Assembly: GCA_965200685.1 (NCBI GenBank) | Contig: OZ241379.1 | Coordinates: 2,294,001 to 2,358,000 of the forward strand | Direction: 5' to 3' | DNA from: Bin5 sp965200685 | Lineage (GTDB): Bacteria; Chloroflexota; Anaerolineae; Caldilineales; Caldilineaceae | Length of the DNA stretch: 64,000 nt | Shown: positions 15,496 to 23,305 of the stretch, piece by piece | Layout of the letters: each line of letters opens with the position of its first letter | Numbering within the stretch: the first letter of the stretch is position 1 | Program-made: the position numbers and the translations under genes | Notes under the pieces: model-generated | Databases searched by the model: none | Told to the model about the DNA's origin: nothing | Seen by the model: only the letters and a program-made list of their open reading frames with translations

Positions 15496-17256
15496 ATGTC
15501 GAGAAATCGGATTCAGATGATGTTGGTCCTGCTGGTGGTAGGCAGCTTGATTCTCACGGCCTGTGCCACGCCTTCGGCCCCCTCCGCGGCCGAGGAAATG
15601 GAAGCACCGGCTGCAGAATCTGCTGCGGAAGAGATGATGCCGGCCGTTGACCGGCCCGCGGACGCTGCCGAAAACCAGATCTTGAACGTAGTTCATGAAG
15701 GCGGCTGTGGGTCAGGCCCCTTCCCCGGCATTGACTACGGCAGCCCCTGTAACTTCGGTCATATGTACCTGCCCCCCTTCTTGGTGGACATTGATGGCAA
15801 CGTCATGCCTGGCCTGTTCACCACAGATTGGGAGGTCAATGATGACCTGACCGAATATATCTTCCATATCCAAGAAGATGCTGTATGGTCCGATGGCAAG
15901 CCTGTGACGGCCCAGGATGCTGTGGACTGGTGGAATTTCATATTTCATTCGGACCGCTCCTCATGGCCGCGCAATACTGTTATGGGCGCGGTAATGGGGA
16001 TCGATGCCTATGCGGATGGGGAGACGGATGCGATTGAAGGCCTCACTGCTCTGGATGACAAGACCCTGAAAGTGACGCTGTGGCGTCCTGAAGGTTCATT
16101 GCCGCAGTTGTGGGGTTTCCGTGAAGCTGCACCTGCCCGTTTTGATCAGTATGCTGATCTCCTAGAAAGAGCGGACGAGTTTGAGACGGCACTGGATTGG
16201 CGCGGCGCGATGTCCGAACGCTTCTTCGCCGGCGAAAACGCGGCCGACCTGATCGTAAATGGACCGTTTCAGCCGGTCCATCTGCAGCCAGAGCCGGACG
16301 CGATCTACCGCTTTGAACGCAACCCCATGTGGTGGGGCGAGCCCACGGTCTTGGATGGCATTGAAGCCACAACCATCCGTGACTTCCAGACGATGCTCCT
16401 CATGTTTGAGAACGAGGAAATTGACCTTGCCCTCCAGCTATCCGGGCCGCCGGCTGTGCTTCTGCGCCAGAACCAGCCAGAGGCCTTCCGTGAAGTGCCG
16501 ATTTCCGCTTTCTGGGCCATGTACTTTATCACTGAAAAAGAGCCTACCGACGACGTGAACCTGCGCCGGGCACTCATGTCGGCCATTGAATGGGAGAAGG
16601 TGGCGGAGATCGCGTGGGAGGGCGAACAGGCCCCAAGCAATGCGGGCAGCCCCATGGCATCTGCCTATCAGTGCTATGATCAGAACTTCCAGCCCTATCC
16701 CTTCAACCCGGAACGGGCCAAAGAGTTCCTAGCTGAGTCCAAATACGGCCCGACCGGGGAGACCGTGCCCAAGATCCGTGTACTGACCGGTGGCAGTGAT
16801 CCGCCACGCATCCGCGCCGCCCAGATCATCCAGGAGATGTGGCGGGTGAACTTGGGCATTGAGGATGTGGAGATCAAGAATGCCGAAGCCGAGTTCGTTG
16901 ACGGTGAAGGGTTGGTATCGATCCAGGTCACCAGCGGCGGCTCCTTTATCCCCCGCCCGCCCTATCTGTTGGAGTCCATTGCTCATACCCGCGGTGGTGC
17001 CTATCAGTCATGGACCCAGTACACCGAAGACGGCTGGGATGAAGAGATCGATGCATTGCTGGCTATGGATCCCAACAGCCCCGAATATTGTGAGAAATCG
17101 CTGGCTATGCTTGAGAAATTTACCGATGCCGCGCTTGTGATCCCCACAGGATACATCAAGGGATGGTATCAGGTTCAGCCTTGGCTTGAAGGGTATGGAC
17201 AAGGCCGGATCAGCTTTTGGTACACGATGACAGACACGTACCTGAAGGACCGCTAG
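15496..17256 (+). CDS. ABC transporter substrate-binding lipoprotein, family 5 (peptide/nickel/opine type)
   Basis: A 586-aa extracytoplasmic receptor of the SBP_bac_5 (DppA/OppA) family. Signal and lipobox are at the start (SLILTACA), followed by an Ala/Glu-rich linker. The body shows MPGLFTTDWEVNDDLTEYIF, VWSDGKPVTAQDAVDWWNFI and LRRALMSAIEWEKVAEIAW, matching the family consensus 'LAesWevsdD.tyTFhLR..VkWsDG.PvtA.DV...'. Family members bind peptides, oligosaccharides, opines or nickel; the ligand cannot be read, but the following dehydrogenase genes favour a sugar- or polyol-like compound. AAGGAG lies 9 nt before the ATG. It is the first gene of a long plus-strand operon and is followed by a strong hairpin. 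Confidence 0.93.
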   Translation: MSRNRIQMMLVLLVVGSLILTACATPSAPSAAEEMEAPAAESAAEEMMPAVDRPADAAENQILNVVHEGGCGSGPFPGIDYGSPCNFGHMYLPPFLVDIDGNVMPGLFTTDWEVNDDLTEYIFHIQEDAVWSDGKPVTAQDAVDWWNFIFHSDRSSWPRNTVMGAVMGIDAYADGETDAIEGLTALDDKTLKVTLWRPEGSLPQLWGFREAAPARFDQYADLLERADEFETALDWRGAMSERFFAGENAADLIVNGPFQPVHLQPEPDAIYRFERNPMWWGEPTVLDGIEATTIRDFQTMLLMFENEEIDLALQLSGPPAVLLRQNQPEAFREVPISAFWAMYFITEKEPTDDVNLRRALMSAIEWEKVAEIAWEGEQAPSNAGSPMASAYQCYDQNFQPYPFNPERAKEFLAESKYGPTGETVPKIRVLTGGSDPPRIRAAQIIQEMWRVNLGIEDVEIKNAEAEFVDGEGLVSIQVTSGGSFIPRPPYLLESIAHTRGGAYQSWTQYTEDGWDEEIDALLAMDPNSPEYCEKSLAMLEKFTDAALVIPTGYIKGWYQVQPWLEGYGQGRISFWYTMTDTYLKDR

Positions 17257-17263
17257 CAACCCA

Positions 17264-17300
17264 CAGCTCTTCGTAGCCTGTACATGGCTACGAAGAGCTG
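17264..17300 (+). promoter_or_regulatory. intercistronic hairpin after the receptor gene
   Basis: A perfect 15-bp inverted repeat (CAGCTCTTCGTAGCC / GGCTACGAAGAGCTG) with a 7-nt loop starts 7 nt after the stop of the receptor gene and ends 34 nt before the permease start. There is no T-run, so it is more likely an mRNA-stabilising or partial read-through element, as often seen between highly expressed receptor genes and their permeases. Confidence 0.6.
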
Positions 17301-17334
17301 CCTACGAACCCGCAGTTCTGCAAAGAGGACAGTC

Positions 17335-18282
17335 GTGACTCGCTATTTCATGATGCGCCTGCTGATCATCATCCCGACACTGTTCGCGACGCTGATGATC
17401 GTCTTTCTGCTGGGCTATCTGGGACCTATTGACCCGGTGACCATCTTGCGCTCCCAGTGGGCAGCGCAGGGCATCTATCTGAACGAGCAAGAGGTAGCTG
17501 AGTTGCGCCATCAACACGGCCTTGATAGACCGTTTCTGCTCCAATTCAGCACATATCTTAACAATCTGCTGCAGGGCAAGTTTGGCTATTCTTTTGCTGA
17601 CGCAGCACCCATCTGGCCACGCATCCAACGTGCTCTGCCGGTGTCCGGCTCCCTTGCGCTGGGCGCGATTGTCATCATGGTCGTCGTGGGCATTCCTATG
17701 GGGATTCTCGCAGCCCGCTTCCACAACACCCGGGTCGACTATGGCATCGTCGGCACCAGTCTCTTCCTCTGGTCGATTCCCCCTTATGTTCTCGTTCCCG
17801 TCATTCTCATCGTCACTGTGCTCTGGCTGGACGTGATGAACGTGCCCCGGGGCTGGAAAGGGATATGGCATCCCTCCTTTTTCGTGGCGGCCGGCATCAT
17901 CTCCCTGCGTTCGCTGGCCAACATCATCCGCCAGACCCGAGGCGGCATTCTGGAGGTGATGAAGAACGACTATGTACGTACGGCCCGGGCCAAAGGGCTG
18001 ACTGAATATAAGGTAATGGCCCGGCACGTGGCCCGCAATGCCCTCATCCCGGTTGTGACATCTTTGGGCCTGCTGGTGGACGATTTTATGTGGGGAGCTG
18101 TTTTCGTTGATCTGGCGTTCAACTTCCCTGGCCTGGGCCGGCTCTTCCAACAGGGGCTGTCTGGGCGGGATTTCAACATGATCAATGGGGTAGTACTCTT
18201 CACGGCCGGCCTGACTATAGCCATCAATCTGCTTGTGGATCTGATCTATCCCTTGCTGGACCCGCGGGTCGTCTATGATTGA
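17335..18282 (+). CDS. ABC transporter permease, DppB/OppB type
   Basis: A 315-aa inner membrane permease with about six helices. The N-terminal helix (FMMRLLIIIPTLFATLMIVFL) and the GPIDPVTIL segment are typical of DppB-like subunits, as is the large first extracytoplasmic loop with LDRPFLLQFSTYLNNLLQGKFGYS. The ATPase-coupling EAA loop is visible in DYVRTARAKGLTEYKVMARHVARNALIPVVT. The GTG at 17335 is preferred over the ATG at 17284 because AGAGGA lies 5 nt upstream and the earlier residues fall inside the hairpin. It pairs with the DppC-type subunit that follows after 33 bp. Confidence 0.92.
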   Translation: MTRYFMMRLLIIIPTLFATLMIVFLLGYLGPIDPVTILRSQWAAQGIYLNEQEVAELRHQHGLDRPFLLQFSTYLNNLLQGKFGYSFADAAPIWPRIQRALPVSGSLALGAIVIMVVVGIPMGILAARFHNTRVDYGIVGTSLFLWSIPPYVLVPVILIVTVLWLDVMNVPRGWKGIWHPSFFVAAGIISLRSLANIIRQTRGGILEVMKNDYVRTARAKGLTEYKVMARHVARNALIPVVTSLGLLVDDFMWGAVFVDLAFNFPGLGRLFQQGLSGRDFNMINGVVLFTAGLTIAINLLVDLIYPLLDPRVVYD

Positions 18283-18315
18283 ACTGCACTGACCACAACG
18301 GTGGAGGCGCACAGG

Positions 18316-19299
18316 ATGGCCCACACAGATGCGGCCAAAGTGGCAGACCTGCAATTTGAACTTGAGGCGCAGAGCCTGAAGACAAGAGGCTTTTGGAGTG
18401 ATGCCTTCAGGCGTCTGGTGCGGAATCAGCTCTCAATGGTCGGGCTGATTATCTTTCTGTTGCTGGCGATCACCGCGGCCTTCGGCCCCTATATAGCCCC
18501 TTATCCCTACATGCTGCAGAACCTAGACCGGGTGGCCGAAGGGCCGAGTCTTGACTACTTGTTGGGCACAGATGACCTAGGAAGGGATATGTTGAGCCGC
18601 ATCATGTGGGGGGCGCGCACTGCGGGGATTGTTGCCATCATCTCCACGGTGTTCAGTCTGACCTTGGGTGTCGTCCTCGGCGGTGTGGCCGCCTACATGG
18701 GCAGTTGGGCGGACTGGCTCATCAGCCGCGCCATTGATGTGACCATGTCCATTCCCCAACTCCTCTTTGCTTCTTTGGTTGCCGCTACATTTCGCAAACC
18801 TGTGGCCGATTGGGTTGATATGATGTATGGCAGAACGGGCCTGGAATTCTTCGCAACCCCTACCTATGTGGATCTGATCGTGGTTTTCGGTGCGCTGGCC
18901 CTGATCCAATGGCCAGGTTATGCTCGTCTCATCCGGGGCCAGATCTTGTCGTTGCGGGAGAAAGAGTTCGTGGAGGCTGCGCGGGCCGTTGGCGTCAGCC
19001 AGCTTACGGTCCTGCTCCGCCATCTGATCCCCAACGCCCTAGGTCCCTTGATTGTGGCTGTCACCTTTGGCTTTGGCGGTGCTATCGTGGCTGAATCGGG
19101 GTTGAGCTTTCTCGGTGTGGGCGTGCAGCCGCCCCAAGCGAGCTGGGGCGCGATGATCAACGACAACGCCTTGAGCTGGCGCTATCGTCCTTGGCTTGTC
19201 GCCGTGCCCGGCGTGACTATCGCCATCGTCTCCTTGGGCATCAATTTCTTGGGGGATGGGCTGAACGATGCCTTGAACCCACGCCAGGCAGAGTCGTGA
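18316..19299 (+). CDS. ABC transporter permease, DppC/OppC type
   Basis: A 327-aa inner membrane permease. The N-terminal cytoplasmic stretch and first helix (MVGLIIFLLLAITAAFGPYIAPYPY), then LLGTDDLGRDMLSRIMWGARTA, are hallmark features of DppC-like subunits, and the coupling EAA loop is EFVEAARAVGVSQLTVLLRHLIPNALGPLIV. The C-terminus ends with the family block LSFLGVGVQPPQASWGAMIND. GGAGG at 8 nt sets the ATG at 18316. Together with the DppB-type subunit it forms the channel for the upstream receptor; the two ATPase genes that normally follow are missing, so ATPases must be supplied from elsewhere. Confidence 0.92.
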   Translation: MAHTDAAKVADLQFELEAQSLKTRGFWSDAFRRLVRNQLSMVGLIIFLLLAITAAFGPYIAPYPYMLQNLDRVAEGPSLDYLLGTDDLGRDMLSRIMWGARTAGIVAIISTVFSLTLGVVLGGVAAYMGSWADWLISRAIDVTMSIPQLLFASLVAATFRKPVADWVDMMYGRTGLEFFATPTYVDLIVVFGALALIQWPGYARLIRGQILSLREKEFVEAARAVGVSQLTVLLRHLIPNALGPLIVAVTFGFGGAIVAESGLSFLGVGVQPPQASWGAMINDNALSWRYRPWLVAVPGVTIAIVSLGINFLGDGLNDALNPRQAES

Positions 19300-19450
19300 T
19301 CTTCCAATGAGGATGTCTGGGCCTCCCATGCGGCGTACGCGCAGTTCTTAGACGAAATCCGAAACGTGAACCGACACATGTCAACTGTAGTGATGAGTGG
19401 AACGTACCGCTCCATTGCTGTTTGAGAGTGTATTGCCGGGAGTGATTGAG

Positions 19451-19963
19451 ATGTACGATTGGACTGTGTTGGACAAAGCAGTGAGCATGACGCTTGATAG
19501 CGGGCGTATTGGTATGCCGGTCTTTGTGCGTTGGACCGCGGCCGTAGCAGAACGCATGGAGAGTTCGTCCCCTCAAGAGGGGTGTACATTTGTGGATAGC
19601 AAAGCGCAACTAGCTGCGATGGTCGTCTGTACCAGTCGCTGGTTGAAGGCGAGCGTGCGCCGCCTCTACGTCTCGGGCACGGAAACTCAGGGGCATCTGT
19701 CCCTCACAGTAGAATATACAACTGGCAGCTCGGCACTGCTTGCCCTCACCCTGGCACACAACCGTCCACATATCAACCTCGCCATCTATGGCAATCTGGG
19801 CGCGGTCTATCACAACGAGGAACTCTCCCCCTACATTAGTAGCCTTGACAGCAGCAGAGCACGCGCTACCGAGCAGGAGGTGCTTGTGATCTTAGAAGCC
19901 ATGAACCAGTCTCTGACCATGCAGCAGCCAAGTGTGTTGTCCCAAGCAGAGGCACAGCCATGA
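19451..19963 (+). CDS. free-standing protein resembling the C-terminal half of Gfo/Idh/MocA oxidoreductases
   Basis: A 170-aa protein that lacks the Rossmann NAD-binding half. Its first part (DKAVSMTLDSGRIGMPVFVRW) resembles the 'GKIGKPV' strand that opens the substrate domain of Gfo/Idh enzymes, and LSLTVEYTTGSSALLALTLA and INLAIYGNLGAVYHNEEL resemble the sheet strands of that domain. The relation is by eye. It overlaps the following complete Gfo/Idh gene by 4 bp (ATGA), so translation is coupled and the products may form a complex. GGGAG 8 nt before the ATG at 19451 favours this start; a GTG at 19397 would add 18 residues. Confidence 0.65.
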   Translation: MYDWTVLDKAVSMTLDSGRIGMPVFVRWTAAVAERMESSSPQEGCTFVDSKAQLAAMVVCTSRWLKASVRRLYVSGTETQGHLSLTVEYTTGSSALLALTLAHNRPHINLAIYGNLGAVYHNEELSPYISSLDSSRARATEQEVLVILEAMNQSLTMQQPSVLSQAEAQP

Positions 19964-21126
19964 GTACACCTTTGTTGGGCGTCCTCCTGATTTCCGGGAA
20001 GCTCACCCACCAGGAGAACTATGCGCCTCTATTCCAAGCGGACCCGCGCTGCATGTTGGTTGGGTTGAGCGATGAAGCGGCCATATCGCCAGAACGGGCG
20101 CAACTGAACCAGGAGTATGCCGAGGAACTGGGCATTCCCTACTGGCCCAACCTAGATGAGGCCTTGGCAAGAGAGAATGTCCATCTGGTCTCGGTCTGTG
20201 CGGAACCGGAACGTCGTGCGCGTATTGTGGCCCATTGTGCGCGTGCTGGCAAGCATGTCTACATTGACAAGCCCTTGACGCCTTTTGTGGAGGCAGCCAG
20301 AGAGGCCGTTGCGGCCGTCAAACAGGCCGGCGTTCGCAGCCAGATGTTCAGCTCCAACCATCAGCCCTGGGCCCAACATGCGCGGCGGGTGGTGGACTGC
20401 GGGGAATTGGGCGACCTAGTAGCTATTCACGCCGACAACCTTTTTGCCAAAGGTCCTGGGGGGACTGCTCTCCTCGCTGGGCCTCGACAGGCAGTCTACC
20501 CTCCCATCATCTCCAACTTTGCCGATGCCAAGGCCGAACTCTACGCCATGGGCATCTATGCCTTGGCTCTGGTCTGTTGGCTCACTGGGCGTACCGTCAA
20601 AACCGTTTATGGCAGCACAGCCAACTACTTTTTTGCGGCCCACCAGCAACACAATATAGAGGACTTCGGCTTTCTTGCCTTGACCATGGAAGGAGGGATG
20701 ATGGCCACCATCAGCGGCGGGCGTATCGGTTGGACTAGCCATGGGGCGGGGGGGACCAACCAGCTACATCTGATCGGCAGCAAGGGTTCTCTGTTGATCG
20801 ATGCCAATCGGCCGCGCTTAGAGATCTATGCAGCCGAGCCGCCGTGGAGGCCGCCGGCAGTCAACCCCCGTGACCCCATGGGCTTTTGGCACTCTACCCA
20901 AAGAGAGGTCAACCTCCAACCCAAACGGACCTTTGCGCCCTTGGCCAACATGCTGGCCAGCCGCAGCGATGCCAGCCATTTTGTCGATTGTATCGTAGAA
21001 GGGCGGGAGAGCGAGATGAACGTACAACAGGCTGCTATGCTGACCGAGATCTTGCTGGCTGGCTACCGGTCAGCAGCCATAGGCCAGGTCGTTTCATTGG
21101 ATATCAACAGTTCAGGAGAACCGTAG
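19960..21126 (+). CDS. Gfo/Idh/MocA family oxidoreductase
   Basis: A 388-aa NAD(P)-dependent dehydrogenase of the glucose-fructose oxidoreductase/inositol dehydrogenase family. The Rossmann half holds VHLVSVCAEPERRARIVAHCARAGKHVYIDKPLTP, in which the catalytic Lys lies in the (E/D)KP motif, here with Asp instead of the usual Glu. The N-terminal dinucleotide loop is atypical (GVLLISGKLTHQENYAPLF). The C-terminal sheet domain has HLIGSKGSLLIDANRPRLEIY. Substrates in this family are sugars, inositols and derivatives. Start overlaps the upstream half-size gene by 4 bp and the Ldh2-family gene begins 2 bp downstream, so it sits within a tight operon. Confidence 0.88.
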   Translation: MSTPLLGVLLISGKLTHQENYAPLFQADPRCMLVGLSDEAAISPERAQLNQEYAEELGIPYWPNLDEALARENVHLVSVCAEPERRARIVAHCARAGKHVYIDKPLTPFVEAAREAVAAVKQAGVRSQMFSSNHQPWAQHARRVVDCGELGDLVAIHADNLFAKGPGGTALLAGPRQAVYPPIISNFADAKAELYAMGIYALALVCWLTGRTVKTVYGSTANYFFAAHQQHNIEDFGFLALTMEGGMMATISGGRIGWTSHGAGGTNQLHLIGSKGSLLIDANRPRLEIYAAEPPWRPPAVNPRDPMGFWHSTQREVNLQPKRTFAPLANMLASRSDASHFVDCIVEGRESEMNVQQAAMLTEILLAGYRSAAIGQVVSLDINSSGEP

Positions 21127-21128
21127 CC

Positions 21129-22157
21129 ATGACAACATCATATTGTTTCTCTGCCGGTCAACTACAACGGATGGCCAGCGCCCTCTTTGTCGCTGCCGGC
21201 GCATCTGCCGACATTGCTGAAACTGTCGCTGAGATCCTCGTCAATGCCAATCTCGCCGGGCACGACTCCCATGGCGTACAGTTTGTTCCCCTCTATTTGG
21301 CACGTATTGAGGATGGCTCGCTTGACCCTACGGCCACTCCGCAAATCGTTCAGGAGACAGCCAACACCATGCTTGTGGATGGGAACAAGGGATTCGGCCA
21401 TTACATGAGCCGTCAAGCCATGTCTTGGGCGATTGGCAAGGCCAAACAGGCCACCATCTGCTGTGTCAGTTTCCAGAACGCTACCCATATCGGGCGCGTT
21501 GGCGAGTATGCCGAACAGGCTGTCAAGGCCGGGTGCCTCGCCATCATCACCTCGGGTGGGGCTTCCAGGGCCGGCGGGCAGATGGTGCCCTTCGGCGGTT
21601 CCCGTGGTGTCTTGGGGACCAATCCAATCGCTGTTGGTGTCCCGACAGGGGATGATACCCCTTTCATCATTGATTTTGCCACCACTGTGATCGCTGGCGG
21701 CAAGATCATGGTGGCCCACAGCAAAAATGCTGATCTGCCGGCCGCTGCGATAGTTGATAAGCATGGCCAGCCCAGCATTAAAACGGCTGATTACAATGAT
21801 GGCGGCTATCTGCTGCCGGTTGGCGGCCATAAGGGCTACGCCTTGGCACTCCTATTTTGCCTGCTCGGTGGGCTGTCCGGGCACTTTGATCAGGAGCAGA
21901 GTGCCATGGGCGGCATGTTTATGCAGGTCATAGACGTGGCTGCGTTTACGCCCTTGGCAACATATCAACAGAATGTGCGCGCCTTGCTGGATAGTATAAA
22001 GGCGACGCCGCCTGCGCCTGGTTTTGAGGAAGTGCTGGTGCCCGGTGATGTTGAACAGCGTTCCCGGCGGGCGCGTCTGGCCGAGGGGATCGAGATACCG
22101 GAAACGACATATAAGCAGATTGAGGAATGGGCAGATAAGCTCAACGTTACCCTGTAG
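21129..22157 (+). CDS. Ldh2/malate-lactate dehydrogenase family oxidoreductase
   Basis: A 342-aa NAD(P)-dependent dehydrogenase of the Ldh_2 (YlbC/YbiC/sulfolactate or ureidoglycolate dehydrogenase) family, not related to classical lactate dehydrogenase. Typical blocks are AGHDSHGVQFVPLYLARIEDG, DGNKGFGHYMSRQAM, NATHIGRVGEYAEQAVKAG, GTNPIAVGVPTGDDTPFIIDFATT and YLLPVGGHKGYALALLFCLLGG, covering the catalytic His and the cofactor region. Substrates are 2-hydroxy acids or their derivatives. The start ATG at 21129 is 2 bp after the preceding Gfo/Idh gene; the longer open frame upstream is not used because it lies inside that gene. Confidence 0.92.
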   Translation: MTTSYCFSAGQLQRMASALFVAAGASADIAETVAEILVNANLAGHDSHGVQFVPLYLARIEDGSLDPTATPQIVQETANTMLVDGNKGFGHYMSRQAMSWAIGKAKQATICCVSFQNATHIGRVGEYAEQAVKAGCLAIITSGGASRAGGQMVPFGGSRGVLGTNPIAVGVPTGDDTPFIIDFATTVIAGGKIMVAHSKNADLPAAAIVDKHGQPSIKTADYNDGGYLLPVGGHKGYALALLFCLLGGLSGHFDQEQSAMGGMFMQVIDVAAFTPLATYQQNVRALLDSIKATPPAPGFEEVLVPGDVEQRSRRARLAEGIEIPETTYKQIEEWADKLNVTL

Positions 22158-22194
22158 CACCCATCCCAGTGACTCGCTACGAATTACGATTCAC

Positions 22195-22213
22195 TGCAAT
22201 TAGGAGAATTGCA
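22195..22213 (+). promoter_or_regulatory. hairpin displaying the ribosome binding site of the next gene
   Basis: A perfect 7-bp stem (TGCAATT / AATTGCA) encloses a 5-nt loop that is exactly the Shine-Dalgarno AGGAG of the gene starting at 22217. The loop would leave the ribosome site exposed or controllable by pairing. The left arm is part of a motif repeated in several spacers of this window. Confidence 0.5.
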
Positions 22214-22216
22214 ACC

Positions 22217-23269
22217 ATGCAGAAAACATACCGAGCCGGCGTCATCGGCCTATCGGGCATCGCGGCCGGCCGTCTTCTGCCCGACCCAGAAGGCATATTA
22301 AAAACACCTAGCCCACATTCACATCTCGGTGCCTACAGCTACCTACCCCAAACACAACTTGTCGCCGTGTGCGAATTGAAGCCGGAGCTCTTTGACCGCA
22401 TGCAGCAGACCTGGGGCCAAGAGGTGGCTGATGTGCGGACCTACACCGACTATCAGGCCATGATCGAGCAGGAAAATCTGGATATCTTGAGCGTCTGCAC
22501 TTCGGACCACCGCCACACCGACATCGTCATCGCTGCCGCCAATGCCAAAATCAAAGGGATTGTCTGTGAAAAGCCCTTGGCTACCTCTGTGGATGAATGC
22601 ACACGTATGATTGAAGCCTGCCAGGCCAATGGCACTGTCATGACCGTGGACCATACCAATCGCTGGAAGCCGCATTACCATGTAGCCAGAGAGGCCATTC
22701 GCAACGGCGCGATTGGCAAGGTTCAGCGTATTGTGGGCCATCTGGGTGGGCCGCGCGCCATGCTCTTCCGCAACGGCACGCATCTGATTGATTGTGTCTG
22801 CTTCTTTGCTGCGTCGGAGCCGGCATGGGTCTTTGCTGAATTGGAGCCGGGCTACGCTCACTATGATCGTTATCTGGGTGATGGTGGCAGAGACCCGGCC
22901 ACTGATCCGGCTGGCTCCGGCTACATCCATTTTCGCAACGGCGTGCGTGCCTTCATCAACATTGCCAAAGAGCAGTATGGAGCCAGTTTCGGGGTACAGG
23001 TCCTCGGCGAAACTGGTTTGATCGATGTCCATAACAGTCAAGTCGTTCGCAGGGACAGACACACGACCGAGCGATTCCCCTTCCCAAGCCACCAGCTTAC
23101 CGGCATCTCTGCCTGTATCGCCGAGTTGATCGATGTCATTGAAAACGGCGGGGCAGTGCTCAGCCCACCGCAGGAAGCCAAGAAGACGGTTGAGGTGCTC
23201 ATCGGTTTTCTGCAATCCCACACCCGGGGGAACGTTCGAGTTGATCTGCCGCTACCCCCAGGACACTAA
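22217..23269 (+). CDS. Gfo/Idh/MocA family oxidoreductase
   Basis: A 350-aa NAD(P)-dependent oxidoreductase. The Rossmann half starts YRAGVIGLSGIAAGRLL and continues to LDILSVCTSDHRHTDIVIAA and KGIVCEKPLATSVDECTRMI, with the canonical catalytic EKP motif. The substrate domain carries HTNRWKPHYHVAREAIRNGAIGKVQRIVGH and GTHLIDCVCFF, where the His of GTHL is the usual active-site position. An aldose, inositol or lactone substrate is likely; the exact one is unknown. The ATG at 22217 has AGGAG at 10 nt; an ATG 48 bp upstream falls in the hairpin and repeat region. It belongs to the same plus-strand operon. Confidence 0.9.
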   Translation: MQKTYRAGVIGLSGIAAGRLLPDPEGILKTPSPHSHLGAYSYLPQTQLVAVCELKPELFDRMQQTWGQEVADVRTYTDYQAMIEQENLDILSVCTSDHRHTDIVIAAANAKIKGIVCEKPLATSVDECTRMIEACQANGTVMTVDHTNRWKPHYHVAREAIRNGAIGKVQRIVGHLGGPRAMLFRNGTHLIDCVCFFAASEPAWVFAELEPGYAHYDRYLGDGGRDPATDPAGSGYIHFRNGVRAFINIAKEQYGASFGVQVLGETGLIDVHNSQVVRRDRHTTERFPFPSHQLTGISACIAELIDVIENGGAVLSPPQEAKKTVEVLIGFLQSHTRGNVRVDLPLPPGH

Positions 23270-23305
23270 CTGCTAATGGCGAGTGATTCGTGAAAGGAAA
23301 TTGAC

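Noticed and set aside
17302..18354. 350-codon open frame antisense to the DppB-type permease
   Set aside because: It mirrors the codon structure of the permease, is rich in His/Asp/Gln as expected for an antisense shadow, and has no motif.
22343..23221. 292-codon open frame antisense to a Gfo/Idh gene
   Set aside because: Shadow of a firmly identified gene; no family features.
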